Shown here: in pieces, positions 14,827 through 22,559 of the stretch
Position numbering within the stretch: the stretch's first letter is position 1
How the letters are laid out: each line of letters opens with the position of its first letter
Assembly: GCA_035620615.1 (NCBI GenBank)
Contig: DASPGM010000024.1
Location: forward strand, 1 to 23,078
Direction of reading: 5' to 3'
DNA from: CSP1-1 sp035620615
GTDB lineage: Archaea > Thermoproteota > Nitrososphaeria > Nitrososphaerales > Nitrosopumilaceae
DNA: 23,078 bases
Made by a program: the position numbers and the translations under genes
Notes under the pieces: model-generated
The model's database searches: none
What the model was told of the DNA's origin: nothing
What the model saw: only the letters and a program-made list of their open reading frames with translations

Positions 14827-15153
14827 ATGGAAGAGGTAAAGAAAAAACAAGCAGTTTCAATTTCTGAAGTAAAAGAGATCTTAGAAGGACAAGATCTAGA
14901 AAAGATGGACCAGATTCAACGCTGGACATATGATTATGTTTCAAAGTTTGCAAAAATAGATGCCAAATCTGCAAAGAAGATGAAACAAGAGCTTGTCAAA
15001 GAGTGTGACATTACAGAAGAAGAGGCAGTGGAAATTGTCAACATCAGGCCAACCACACTAGCTGAGCTACGTTCCTTTACATTTGGGTGGAAAAAACTCA
15101 TTTTAGCTGAAACGCTAGAAAAAATGCTGAAGATAATCAAGGAGCACGCGTAA
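14827..15153 (+). CDS. rpoF: DNA-directed RNA polymerase subunit F (Rpb4 homolog)
   Basis: RpoF pairs with RpoE (Rpb7) to form the stalk of archaeal RNA polymerase, which helps open promoters and binds emerging RNA. The 108-residue protein fits the Rpb4-like family: SISEVKEILEG near the N-terminus, RWTYDYVSKFAKID in the middle, and a helical C-terminal domain with EEAVEIVNIRPTTLAELRSF. The ATG follows the eL21 stop by 1 nt, with GAGGTAA about 8 nt upstream. Its presence in a ribosomal-protein operon is the usual archaeal arrangement. Confidence 0.94.
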   Translation: MEEVKKKQAVSISEVKEILEGQDLEKMDQIQRWTYDYVSKFAKIDAKSAKKMKQELVKECDITEEEAVEIVNIRPTTLAELRSFTFGWKKLILAETLEKMLKIIKEHA

Positions 15154-15170
15154 TTTTTTAGGTGATTTAG

Positions 15171-15737
15171 TTGGATAGGGGATATACCCAACCACGAAGA
15201 TACGAAGAGTACGCTTACGTACTTGACTTTGTAGAGCGAGGCAAGTCATCTACAGTACGTGGACGTGAGGGAATTATTGTTACAGCCCTTGGTGAGGACA
15301 GACTAACACTACTTGAGGTACTTGGAGTAGAGGGCACTGAATTTGATGTAGGCGAGAGAATTTACATTGGAAAGGAGGGCCGAGTAAAGGTCCAGTCAGT
15401 ACTAGGCAAGCTAGATTATGAAAAAATCTCCCAGACTGCACAAACTGAAATTAACGGTGTGGTGCAAAAAATTGTTACACAAAACGAAAAACGATTCATT
15501 GACTATCTAAACCATGCACAGCCTCTTACTCCAAGGATTCATGCACTAGAGCTAATCCCAGGAATTGGAAAAACGTACATGAAGGTAATGCTAGAGGAGC
15601 GAGAGAAAAAAGAGTTTACAAGCTTTGAAGATTTGCAAGCACGAGTTGGACTAAAAGACCCAATAAAGCACATTGCAAAAAGAATAATGGAAGAAATTAC
15701 CGGAGAGGCTCGAATGAACCTCTTCGTTAAAAAATGA
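15171..15737 (+). CDS. DUF655 protein, putative RNA/DNA-binding with helix-hairpin-helix
   Basis: The 188-residue protein belongs to the archaeal DUF655 family, conserved between rpoF and ksgA. The N-terminal part (about 10-75) is beta-rich (YAYVLDFVERG, then ALGEDRLTLLEV and VGERIYIGK). The C-terminal part holds a helix-hairpin-helix (LIPGIGKTYMKVMLEER), so nucleic-acid binding is likely; no enzymatic activity is evident. The TTG start is supported by AGGTGA at 15160-15165, 5 nt upstream, and no better start is near. Its stop overlaps the ksgA start in ATGA, a sign of coupled translation. Its role in ribosome assembly or translation is inferred from context only. Confidence 0.88.
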   Translation: MDRGYTQPRRYEEYAYVLDFVERGKSSTVRGREGIIVTALGEDRLTLLEVLGVEGTEFDVGERIYIGKEGRVKVQSVLGKLDYEKISQTAQTEINGVVQKIVTQNEKRFIDYLNHAQPLTPRIHALELIPGIGKTYMKVMLEEREKKEFTSFEDLQARVGLKDPIKHIAKRIMEEITGEARMNLFVKK

Positions 15738-16426
15738 GAAAAAAAAAGCGACTTGGGCAGCACTTTTTAGTTTCGCAATCTGCTGCAAAAAAAATAGTAG
15801 ATGCTGCCCAAATTACAAAAAAAGATACTGTACTTGAAATTGGAACAGGAAAAGGAATACTTGTACCACTATTATGTGACAAGGCTGGCCATGTAATCTC
15901 TATAGAGTCTGACTATACCCTGTATAGTATAGTTGCAAAGAAATTTTCTGATGTGCCAAACCTTACACTTTTGCATGGTGATGGATTCAAGTCAGATGAG
16001 AAATTTTCAATTTTTGTATCAAATCTTCCTTATTCTAAAAGCAGAGATGCAATGGAGTGGCTGGTTCAGAAAAAATTTCGCCTTGCAGTTGTAATGGTTC
16101 AAAAGGAGTTTTTTTTAAAAATTTTAGAAAAAAACACTAAAGCCATATCTGTACTGGTAAACTATTCTGCAGATATTGAGAAAATTATGCACGTTAGTGC
16201 AAGTAACTTTTCTCCACCACCAAAGGTTGATTCTATAGTTTTAAGACTCACTTGCAAAAAAACCATATCAAAGGCCCTTATTCAGACAGTTAATCTGCTA
16301 TACTCTTACAAGCGAAAAAAATTATCAAATATTGCAAGGCAGTTTGGAAAGAATATAGAGTCTGATAAAAGACTAGAAGACCTTAGCGGAGATGAAATAA
16401 TTAACCTTGCAAAAAAACTACTCTGA
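15734..16426 (+). CDS. ksgA: 16S rRNA (adenine-N6,N6)-dimethyltransferase KsgA/Dim1
   Basis: KsgA dimethylates two adjacent adenines near the 3' end of 16S rRNA and acts as a late checkpoint in small-subunit assembly. Motifs are LGQHFL (7-12), the SAM loop EIGTGKG (35-41) and the catalytic NLPY (97-100), followed by MVQKEF and PPPKVDS. At 230 residues it is shorter than most archaeal homologs (about 260-280), with a compact C-terminal RNA-binding domain, but the methyltransferase core is intact. The ATG overlaps the DUF655 stop by 4 nt. Confidence 0.95.
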   Translation: MRKKKRLGQHFLVSQSAAKKIVDAAQITKKDTVLEIGTGKGILVPLLCDKAGHVISIESDYTLYSIVAKKFSDVPNLTLLHGDGFKSDEKFSIFVSNLPYSKSRDAMEWLVQKKFRLAVVMVQKEFFLKILEKNTKAISVLVNYSADIEKIMHVSASNFSPPPKVDSIVLRLTCKKTISKALIQTVNLLYSYKRKKLSNIARQFGKNIESDKRLEDLSGDEIINLAKKLL

Positions 16427-16943
16427 TAATTTGCCATATCCTCCATCAGAAGATACGTATTTTTTAGAAGATATTTTGTTTAATGAAAAAGGACAAAGTG
16501 CACTAGACATTGGCACTGGCTCAGGATATCTTACTAGAACGCTATCTAAAAATTTCTTGCAAGTAATTGCTACTGATATTGATTTTAGTTCTCTGATTAA
16601 CCAAAATAAGAGAATTAAAAATTGCATCTGCTGTGATGGAGCAGAGGCACTTGCCTGTAAATTTGATCTCATAGTATGTAATATGCCATATCTGCAATCA
16701 GACGAAATAACAGATAGAAGAGTTGATGGTGGAAAGGAAGGAGTAGAGGTTCCTCTTAAAATAATAAAATCTGCCATTAGGTGCCTTGAAAAATCTGGAA
16801 AAATTCTCTTTGTTACATCATCACTTGCAAACAATGAAAAACTAATTGAAGAAGCAAAAAAACTTGGGCTGGAGCTAAAAATTGTAGCTAGGAAAAAATT
16901 ATTTTTTGAGGAGCTCCTAATTGTTGAAGCCAAGTATATCTGA
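16407..16943 (+). CDS. HemK/PrmC-like N5-glutamine methyltransferase (Mtq2-type)
   Basis: This is a SAM-dependent methyltransferase of up to 178 residues. In archaea and eukaryotes the Mtq2/HEMK2 group, with Trm112, methylates the Gln of the GGQ motif in class I release factor. Diagnostic segments are YPPSEDTYFL (11-20), the SAM loop LDIGTGSG (33-40) and NMPY (92-95) in place of the common NPPY. The listed TTG start at 16407 overlaps ksgA by 20 nt and has GGAGATGA 11 nt upstream. A second TTG at 16431 would start 4 nt after ksgA and give MPYPPSEDT, which also fits the family N-terminus. Confidence 0.88.
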   Translation: MQKNYSDNLPYPPSEDTYFLEDILFNEKGQSALDIGTGSGYLTRTLSKNFLQVIATDIDFSSLINQNKRIKNCICCDGAEALACKFDLIVCNMPYLQSDEITDRRVDGGKEGVEVPLKIIKSAIRCLEKSGKILFVTSSLANNEKLIEEAKKLGLELKIVARKKLFFEELLIVEAKYI

Positions 16944-17047
16944 TTAGCTTTGATCCTTGTCTTTTTTTATTTTAATTTTTGAAAAATCCTTTTGTATTAT
17001 TTAGACAAGCACAATATGATATTCTCTCTTAGATAAAATCTTGTAAA

Positions 17048-17197
17048 ATGAGCCCAAATATGGAGATTTTAAAAGAACTTGCAGACCTTATTGTAAATGC
17101 ATCAATGGAGGAGCGAAGTCTGTCTAATTCAGAGCTTCAATATTTTGATGAAATGTTTGATAAGGCACTTGAGCTAGAGTCAATCACTAAAAAATAA
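17048..17197 (+). CDS. Small acidic helical protein, 49 residues, unknown function
   Basis: This short frame begins ATG AGC CCA and ends TAA at 17195-17197. The product has 49 residues, with an amphipathic helical pattern (MEILKELADLIVNAS, then NSELQYFDEMFDKALELE) and net negative charge. Codon choice resembles its neighbours. An AT-rich stretch, CAATATGATAT near 17012-17022, about 30 nt upstream could be a TATA box for a leaderless message. It could be a small regulatory or adaptor protein; I recognise no family. It is convergent with the hydrolase gene 18 nt away. Confidence 0.55.
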   Translation: MSPNMEILKELADLIVNASMEERSLSNSELQYFDEMFDKALELESITKK

Positions 17198-17215
17198 AAA
17201 TATTTTTTAAAATAT

Positions 17216-19075
17216 CTAGACGTCTCTAATTGGGGTTACTGCTTTTAGAACCCCAATGAACTTTCCATCCCCGTCTACAATTTTAATTATGATATCTGAT
17301 GAAAATATTTCAGCACTTTGATCCCATGCAACCTCTCTTAGATGAATTGGTACCTTTTTCCCGTTAATCCACCATACTTCGTCTGCTTGATTGTAATCAT
17401 CTGTTCTTTGTGATATTCCTACATTTGCTCCATAGGAGTTTGTTACAATAATTTCTGGAAATAGAACATTTCCAAACTCTTGTGTTGGAATGGATGTTTT
17501 ATCGCGCAACAAATCTGAAACTCCGCTTTGAATTATTGCTGCCATAAATACCGAGGTCTCTTGTCTTGGGGTCTTTATCCACTCTTGATCCTTTTCTGCA
17601 ATGTATGCATTTGCATCCTTCATTGCAGCAAATCTATTGTTTGAAGCAATTACTGCATTGATGACATCTTGGTTTTCTGCAAGCTCTACCATTTGCTCAA
17701 TTTTAAAGGTCAGCAAGTCTAGCTGTCTTTTTACCTGTGCCCTTGTGTCATCGTCAGGTACTGGTATTGACACACTCTCAACGTCAGTCAAATCCTCATC
17801 TACTGGGATGCTGACTGAAAATGGGTCCTCTGGCTCTACGGTCTCAGTTTCATTAGTAGAATCCTGAGATAGGTATTCAATCATAGCCAAACAGTGGTCA
17901 ATCATAAAGGCATCAAGATTTGCCAAGGTCTGGTTCCATTGTTCTATGGAGACACTGGCACAGACTTGTTCTGGATTTTCCTCACCAGCTACCAAGGCAT
18001 CTTCTGCATTTTGCATTACATCTAGGGTAAACTGTTTGTTTTCCATTACGCTATCTTTTGTTCCCAAAATATTGGTATGTCCTGAAATTAGAACATCAAA
18101 ATCAAAATCATTTAGTAAAGTATCATGAGTCTGCAAGTATAGATCAATATCTGGAGTTACTCCAAATGCCTTGTATGGGGACTCGCCTGGTCGCATCAAG
18201 TCATCAATCATTAGAACCTTTTGGGATGGTGCATAGATTACTAAATCACCTGGGGAATGAAAGTTGCCAATATGGTGTAGCTCTAGTGTTTGGTTTCCAA
18301 GTGATAGAGTATATAGTGAATCATCAAATGTTTCAGTTGGAATTGGTCTGTTTGTGTCATTTTCTAAAATTAAGGCCTCAGCTGCTTGTGCATGTGAGAC
18401 AAATGTTGCATTTGAAAATATCGCTGCAGAGCCTGTATGATCCTGGTGAGAATGGGTGTAAACCATGTATACAACTGGCTCTTCTGTGACTTCTGAAATT
18501 GCTTTAAGATAATTTTCTCCAATTGGCTGTGGGGCATCAACTGCAATTACTCCTTCGCCAGTAGTTACAAACATTGTTTGATATCCTGCGCCAACTAGCC
18601 AGTAAACGTTCTTAGCAATTTCTGATACAAAGTATTCAGCATCACCCATGATTGGACCATGAGATGTAAAGTTAATTGTTTCTGGGTATATTCCAATCTC
18701 TTCAGACATTTCTATTTCTTCTACAAATGTTTGTCCATCAGCGCTTTTGCATTGTCTTGGATAAGATTCCATCACCGCATTTCCTGCTGCAACGCACTCT
18801 TCAAAGCTTGTAATTGTAATATCTTCTGGTGTTTCTTCTGGAGTTTCTTCTACAATTATTTCTCCAGTTACTTCTGCAATTCCACTTGATTCCCACTCTG
18901 TTGCAGTATCATTAAATACACACGCATATCTTGAAACATTTGTTCTAAATACCAAAACATAGCCTTCTCTGCATTCAGATTCTTCGGTAAATTCTGAAAA
19001 GCTATTTTGAATTAAAACTGTAAACAGTAATGGTGTCAATACTAGCATATACAGTAGAGATTTTTGAGATTTCAA
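17216..19075 (-). CDS. Exported metallo-beta-lactamase-fold hydrolase fused to a Cache-like domain
   Basis: The 619-residue protein starts with a signal peptide or anchor (hydrophobic 7-22). Residues 90-122 form a small Cys-containing module (SFEECVAAGNAVMESYPRQC at 90-109) seen in other exported proteins. Residues about 145-340 are a metallo-beta-lactamase fold: HSHQDH at 208-213 (metal ligands H208, H210, D212, H213), H273, D291 or D292 and H333. After a helical segment and an acidic linker (405-445), residues about 450-619 resemble an extracellular Cache-type sensor domain, with PTQEFGNVLFPEIIVTNSYG, then NQADEVWWINGK, ending DGKFIGVLKAV. It should act outside the membrane; the substrate is unknown, and no kinase or methyl-accepting domain follows the Cache part. 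The start is TTG, with a possible ATG at residue 10. It is an unusual fusion of enzyme and sensor-type domain. Confidence 0.85.
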   Translation of the reverse strand: MKSQKSLLYMLVLTPLLFTVLIQNSFSEFTEESECREGYVLVFRTNVSRYACVFNDTATEWESSGIAEVTGEIIVEETPEETPEDITITSFEECVAAGNAVMESYPRQCKSADGQTFVEEIEMSEEIGIYPETINFTSHGPIMGDAEYFVSEIAKNVYWLVGAGYQTMFVTTGEGVIAVDAPQPIGENYLKAISEVTEEPVVYMVYTHSHQDHTGSAAIFSNATFVSHAQAAEALILENDTNRPIPTETFDDSLYTLSLGNQTLELHHIGNFHSPGDLVIYAPSQKVLMIDDLMRPGESPYKAFGVTPDIDLYLQTHDTLLNDFDFDVLISGHTNILGTKDSVMENKQFTLDVMQNAEDALVAGEENPEQVCASVSIEQWNQTLANLDAFMIDHCLAMIEYLSQDSTNETETVEPEDPFSVSIPVDEDLTDVESVSIPVPDDDTRAQVKRQLDLLTFKIEQMVELAENQDVINAVIASNNRFAAMKDANAYIAEKDQEWIKTPRQETSVFMAAIIQSGVSDLLRDKTSIPTQEFGNVLFPEIIVTNSYGANVGISQRTDDYNQADEVWWINGKKVPIHLREVAWDQSAEIFSSDIIIKIVDGDGKFIGVLKAVTPIRDV

Positions 19076-19178
19076 TGGGATCTGATTAAAATTTAGGTTT
19101 TTTTAAGTATTACTCAGCTAAAGTGCTTTTTTGGGTCTAAAACTACTCTTAGTGGGATTTTATCAAATAAAAAGTAAA

Positions 19179-20207
19179 TTATTTTTTTAGTTTTTGTTTT
19201 GCAATCTGGGCAATGGCGTCTGCCATCTCCTTTGTTCCAGCATTTCCACCAATATCATATGTGCAATACTTTCCCTCATTGATTACCTGCTCTGTTGCAT
19301 CAAATATTGCATTTCTAATATCTGGCTCTCCCAAGTATTCGACCATCCATGCACCAGAAAGAATTGCTGCAGTTGGATTTACCTTGTTTTGTCCCTTGTA
19401 CTTTGGTGCACTGCCATGAGCTGGCTCAAACATCGCATACTTGTCACCCATATTTGCTGAATACACACACCCAATAGAGCCAACATTTCCTGACGCACAC
19501 TCTGAAATAATATCCATAAACAAATTTGTGCTAACCATTACAGTATCATTGTATCTTTCTGGATTTTTTACTAGCTGTTGTGTCATATTATCAATATAAT
19601 ATTCCTCGATTTCAATTCCTGGGTTTTCCTTTGATGCTCGCTCTACCTCTCCCCAAAAGATTCCATCCGTTCTTTTTAGAATATTTCTTTTAGTTACTGC
19701 TACAATTTTTTTTAGATCATGATCCTTTGCCCACCTAAATGACGCGTCAATAATTCTTTGGCAACCCTTTCTTGTAATTTTTCTAATTGCAATTGCAGAG
19801 TCTTCTGATGTGTCAAACTCTATTCCAGAGTAGAGTCCTTCAGTTGCCTCTCTAAAACACACAAAATCAAGCTTTTTGTCTGGTGATAGTCTGTCGTATG
19901 TTTTAATCGGTCTTACATTTGCATATAGCTGAAACTTTTGTCTTGTTGATACTGCAACACTTCTTGGAGCATCAGGCCTAGGAATTGTTGTGGTTGGTCC
20001 CTTGTAGCATGCATCGGCTTCCTCCATTATCTTTGCAGTAGAATCTGGAATGTATGTGGCGCCGCCATGCTTTTCCCACTGCTCAGAGCCTGCTTCGCAG
20101 CGAATCATCTCAGACTGGACATTGCATGCATCAAAAACATGCATCATTGCATCTACTAGCTCAGGCCCTGTCCCGTCTCCGTTAATTACTGCTGCCTTTT
20201 TTGCCAA
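19179..20207 (-). CDS. icd: Isocitrate dehydrogenase, probably NADP-dependent
   Basis: The enzyme is of the isocitrate/isopropylmalate dehydrogenase family, 342 residues. It has GDGTGPEL (10-17), substrate-site RSVAVSTR (82-89) with Ser83 matching E. coli Ser113, YANVRP (95-100), TEGLYSGIE (122-130) and the catalytic Lys in AVTKRNILK. Ser83 favours isocitrate over isopropylmalate. In the cofactor loop, HGSAPKYKGQNKVNP (264-278) keeps K269, Y270 and V276, the equivalents of E. coli K344, Y345 and V351 that bind the NADP phosphate. It would supply 2-oxoglutarate for glutamate, and NADPH. The length is nearer the short NAD-type enzymes. The start is TTG, with a TATA box at leaderless spacing. 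Homoisocitrate or isopropylmalate activity is less likely. Confidence 0.88.
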   Translation of the reverse strand: MAKKAAVINGDGTGPELVDAMMHVFDACNVQSEMIRCEAGSEQWEKHGGATYIPDSTAKIMEEADACYKGPTTTIPRPDAPRSVAVSTRQKFQLYANVRPIKTYDRLSPDKKLDFVCFREATEGLYSGIEFDTSEDSAIAIRKITRKGCQRIIDASFRWAKDHDLKKIVAVTKRNILKRTDGIFWGEVERASKENPGIEIEEYYIDNMTQQLVKNPERYNDTVMVSTNLFMDIISECASGNVGSIGCVYSANMGDKYAMFEPAHGSAPKYKGQNKVNPTAAILSGAWMVEYLGEPDIRNAIFDATEQVINEGKYCTYDIGGNAGTKEMADAIAQIAKQKLKK

Positions 20208-20229
20208 TTTTCAAGCTTGTCTGTACTTT

Positions 20230-20238
20230 GTATTTAAT
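20230..20238 (-). promoter_or_regulatory. TATA-like box of icd
   Basis: On the minus strand this reads ATTAAATAC, centred about 27 nt before the TTG start of icd. Confidence 0.45.
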
Positions 20239-20512
20239 TCTACCTTGGTTTTTGAAAAATTCTTAATTCACATAAAATGTCAAGTAATCTATACACTACG
20301 GCTTTTGAAATTTTAGAGAAACAATATCTTGCATCCGTAACATAAAGTGTGCTAATCCACACAATCTGCACCTAACACCTGCAGGGCTAGTAGCAACTGG
20401 CAAAAGATAAGAGAATTTGGAGGGGTTTGGGATTGGCTAGTCCACAATCACGATTTCCTCTTTGTCCTCTTGTCTATTTATAAAAAAATTTCCAGATTCT
20501 ATTTAGGAGTGA

Positions 20513-20520
20513 TTTATTAA
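20513..20520 (+). promoter_or_regulatory. TATA-like box of the metallophosphoesterase gene
   Basis: TTTATTAA is centred about 28 nt before the ATG at 20544, consistent with a leaderless transcript. Confidence 0.45.
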
Positions 20521-20543
20521 TTGAGTTTTTCATACAAAAAACC

Positions 20544-21290
20544 ATGATACTAGTTCAGATATCTGACATTCACATGGGCTCTCAATTTCAGGGAGATGTA
20601 TTTGCCAAGGTAATTGAAGAGGTAAACGAGATAAAGCCTGATGCGATAATCATAACAGGCGACCTTACAGACGAAGGTTTAATCAAGCAATATACAAAAT
20701 GCAAGGAGCTAATATCAAAATTTGACTGCAAAAAAGTATTTGCAATTAGTGGGAATCATGATTATCGAAACAGCGGATATCTTGCGTTTAAGAAATTTTT
20801 TCCATTTGAGGCAATAAATGAGCTAAGTGATGATGTGGTTTTAGTTACAATAGGCACTGCAAGGCCTGATAGAAATGAAGGCGAGGTAGGATACAGGCAA
20901 AACCTGTGGCTAGAGCGAACCATGAAAAAATACTCTGATAAGGTTAAGATTTTAGCAATGCATCACCACCTAGTTGGAATCCCTGATACTGGCTCTGATA
21001 GATTGACAGTAATTGATGCAGGTGATGTTTTGAGGACCATACTGGACACCAAAGTTGATCTTGTCTTGTGTGGACACAAGCACAGACCATGGATTTGGAA
21101 TTTTAAGGACTTGGCAATTGTAAATGCTGGCACTGCAGCATCTGATAGGACACGAGGATTATTTGAAAACACCTACAACATCATTACCATCAAAGATAAA
21201 AAAATCCAAGTCGAGCTTAAAATTGTTGGTGGAAAACGAATGCTGCTTGAAGATATTGTTAAAAATTATACTCGCTTTGGCGAAGAGTGA
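20544..21290 (+). CDS. Calcineurin-like metallophosphoesterase
   Basis: The 248-residue protein carries the complete two-metal phosphoesterase motif set: DIH (8-10), GDLTD (39-43), GNHD (70-73), a His cluster HHH (140-142) and GHKH (177-180). This resembles the 3',5'-cyclic-nucleotide phosphodiesterase/Icc-like group, but such proteins act on varied phosphodiesters and the substrate cannot be read from sequence. No signal peptide is present, so it is cytoplasmic. It is preceded by its own promoter. The tRNA-Ser gene begins 33 nt after the stop, with its TATA box directly beyond the stop codon. Confidence 0.9.
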   Translation: MILVQISDIHMGSQFQGDVFAKVIEEVNEIKPDAIIITGDLTDEGLIKQYTKCKELISKFDCKKVFAISGNHDYRNSGYLAFKKFFPFEAINELSDDVVLVTIGTARPDRNEGEVGYRQNLWLERTMKKYSDKVKILAMHHHLVGIPDTGSDRLTVIDAGDVLRTILDTKVDLVLCGHKHRPWIWNFKDLAIVNAGTAASDRTRGLFENTYNIITIKDKKIQVELKIVGGKRMLLEDIVKNYTRFGEE

Positions 21291-21291
21291 C

Positions 21292-21299
21292 TTTATTTA
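21292..21299 (+). promoter_or_regulatory. TATA-like box of the tRNA-Ser gene
   Basis: TTTATTTA starts 2 nt after the phosphoesterase stop and is centred about 28 nt before the mature tRNA 5' end, so the primary transcript would have almost no leader. Confidence 0.5.
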
Positions 21300-21323
21300 C
21301 AGATGCTGTTTAGCTTTTGATAT

Positions 21324-21410
21324 GCGGGGATCGCCTAGCCTGGTAGGGCGTGGGATTGCTAATCCCATGTCAGCAATGACCCGTGGGTTCAAATCCCATT
21401 CCCCGCGCCA
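21324..21410 (+). tRNA. tRNA-Ser (anticodon GCU), CCA encoded
   Basis: The acceptor stem pairs GCGGGGA (21324-21330) with TCCCCGC (21400-21406), followed by discriminator G and encoded CCA (21408-21410). The anticodon arm is TGGGA-TTGCTAA-TCCCA, giving anticodon GCT (reads AGC/AGU serine codons). A long variable arm, as expected for class II serine tRNA, follows. The T arm has GTGGG, loop TTCAAAT and CCCAT. No intron is visible. The 3' end lies 5 nt from the stop of the convergent isomerase gene. Confidence 0.95.
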
Positions 21411-21415
21411 TATTT

Positions 21416-22435
21416 TTACAATCTCTTTTTGACAAAATCAATTGATTTTACAGGAGAAGGATCTATCTCTGATAGCACAGCAAGATAGATTGTAGAGTAA
21501 TCTAAAAGATAGATCAAATTAACCAGTTTGGAAAGAATGCTGCCATGAACAGACATTATTTGTTTATAATCAATCTTATTTGAATCAAAATATTCTTTTA
21601 ATATCTCCCATCGCTCTATTGTTTTGATATTATCATCCCATCCTGAAAGTAAAATGGGTTTTGCTTTTGATTGTCCCTCCCAGGAGACTATTCCATTATG
21701 ACATGCCTCAATCACATCTTCTGCAATGACATGAGACTTTGCATTTTCTTGCAAGCAATTTTTAAAACGAATTGCTGCAGCCTGCAAACCCCATGGATAG
21801 TAAATCACTGGAACATCTGATATCCATCTTGCTAAACTAAGAGAGGGGTTTGTGTCTGTCAAGTTTTTTGAGTTAATTTTTTTTGCTGTATTTTCTAGTT
21901 CTAAAATGGACTCTTCAATGTCCTGTGCTTTGATAGAAAACAATTGTCCTAAAACCTTTAGCATGGAATACAAAAATACTATTAACGAAGCACGAGGTGA
22001 ATGAATTTGCTGTATTTTTCTATACTCAATATTATTTTTTACACAATACTCTTCCATCTTGCCTCCAGATGAAAATGCAATTATCTTGCAATTCAATTTT
22101 TTTGCAGAATCTAGTACAGTGAGTGCTTCATCTGTATTTCCTGAAACACTCGTTACAACTACAAGTGAATTTGCATTAGTTGGTTTGGGAAGAATATAGC
22201 CTTTAATCACATTGACATGAACACTAGATTTTGATAATATTGAATAAAAAATATCACTTAGTGCACCCGAGCCTCCCATGCCGGCAAAAATAATGTGATT
22301 TACAAAACCAATATCTAGTGGTTTGTGATTTTCGTCATAACTTTTTTTGGCAATCTCAGGCCATCTATCATATACCTTGTACATTCCATTAACATCAATC
22401 TTGTTTAAGGTAGAACTATCTAGCAAAATTATCAA
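21416..22435 (-). CDS. Bifunctional phosphoglucose/phosphomannose isomerase
   Basis: This SIS-domain enzyme interconverts glucose-6-phosphate or mannose-6-phosphate with fructose-6-phosphate, feeding gluconeogenesis and sugar-nucleotide or glycan synthesis. The 339-residue protein has the first SIS domain with GMGGSG (52-57) and TSVSGNTDEAL (95-105, including the phosphate-binding Ser/Thr), and R148. The second domain has LQENAKSHVIAEDVIEACHN (228-247), where E230 and H246 match the catalytic Glu and His of the archaeal PGI/PMI group. The start is TTG at 22435; an in-frame TTG at 22426 (MLDSSTL) is an alternative. On the minus strand a TATA-like TTAATATAC at 22454-22462 fits either. Confidence 0.9.
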   Translation of the reverse strand: MIILLDSSTLNKIDVNGMYKVYDRWPEIAKKSYDENHKPLDIGFVNHIIFAGMGGSGALSDIFYSILSKSSVHVNVIKGYILPKPTNANSLVVVTSVSGNTDEALTVLDSAKKLNCKIIAFSSGGKMEEYCVKNNIEYRKIQQIHSPRASLIVFLYSMLKVLGQLFSIKAQDIEESILELENTAKKINSKNLTDTNPSLSLARWISDVPVIYYPWGLQAAAIRFKNCLQENAKSHVIAEDVIEACHNGIVSWEGQSKAKPILLSGWDDNIKTIERWEILKEYFDSNKIDYKQIMSVHGSILSKLVNLIYLLDYSTIYLAVLSEIDPSPVKSIDFVKKRL

Positions 22436-22559
22436 TCTATAGCCAATTTTGAAGTATATTAATCTAGAATTAAATAATATTTTAAATCGTTTTTGTCGAG
22501 CATTCTCTGAATTGAATTTTCAGATAAAGATAAAATTATTTAGATTTTATTTTAGGCTT

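Larger units (their letters stand above)
20208..20543. other. 336-bp divergent intergenic region
   Basis: I see no convincing gene here. It holds the icd promoter on the left and the phosphoesterase promoter on the right. A small perfect hairpin, GTGTG-CTAATC-CACAC, is at 20347-20362. A second strong TATA-like stretch (TTTATAAAA, about 20475-20483) and a Shine-Dalgarno-like AGGAGTGA at about 20504-20511 lack a matching start. The less AT-rich middle (20340-20460) could hide a small RNA, but nothing identifies one. Confidence 0.5.

Noticed and set aside
18058..18489. A 143-residue plus-strand ORF inside the exported hydrolase gene
   Set aside because: It is antisense to a clear metallo-beta-lactamase domain and has no recognisable domain of its own.
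20437..20500. A short minus-strand frame ending EDKEEIVIVD
   Set aside because: It is about 21 codons, has no usable start codon and an in-frame stop just upstream. It might be a gene remnant, but nothing supports that.
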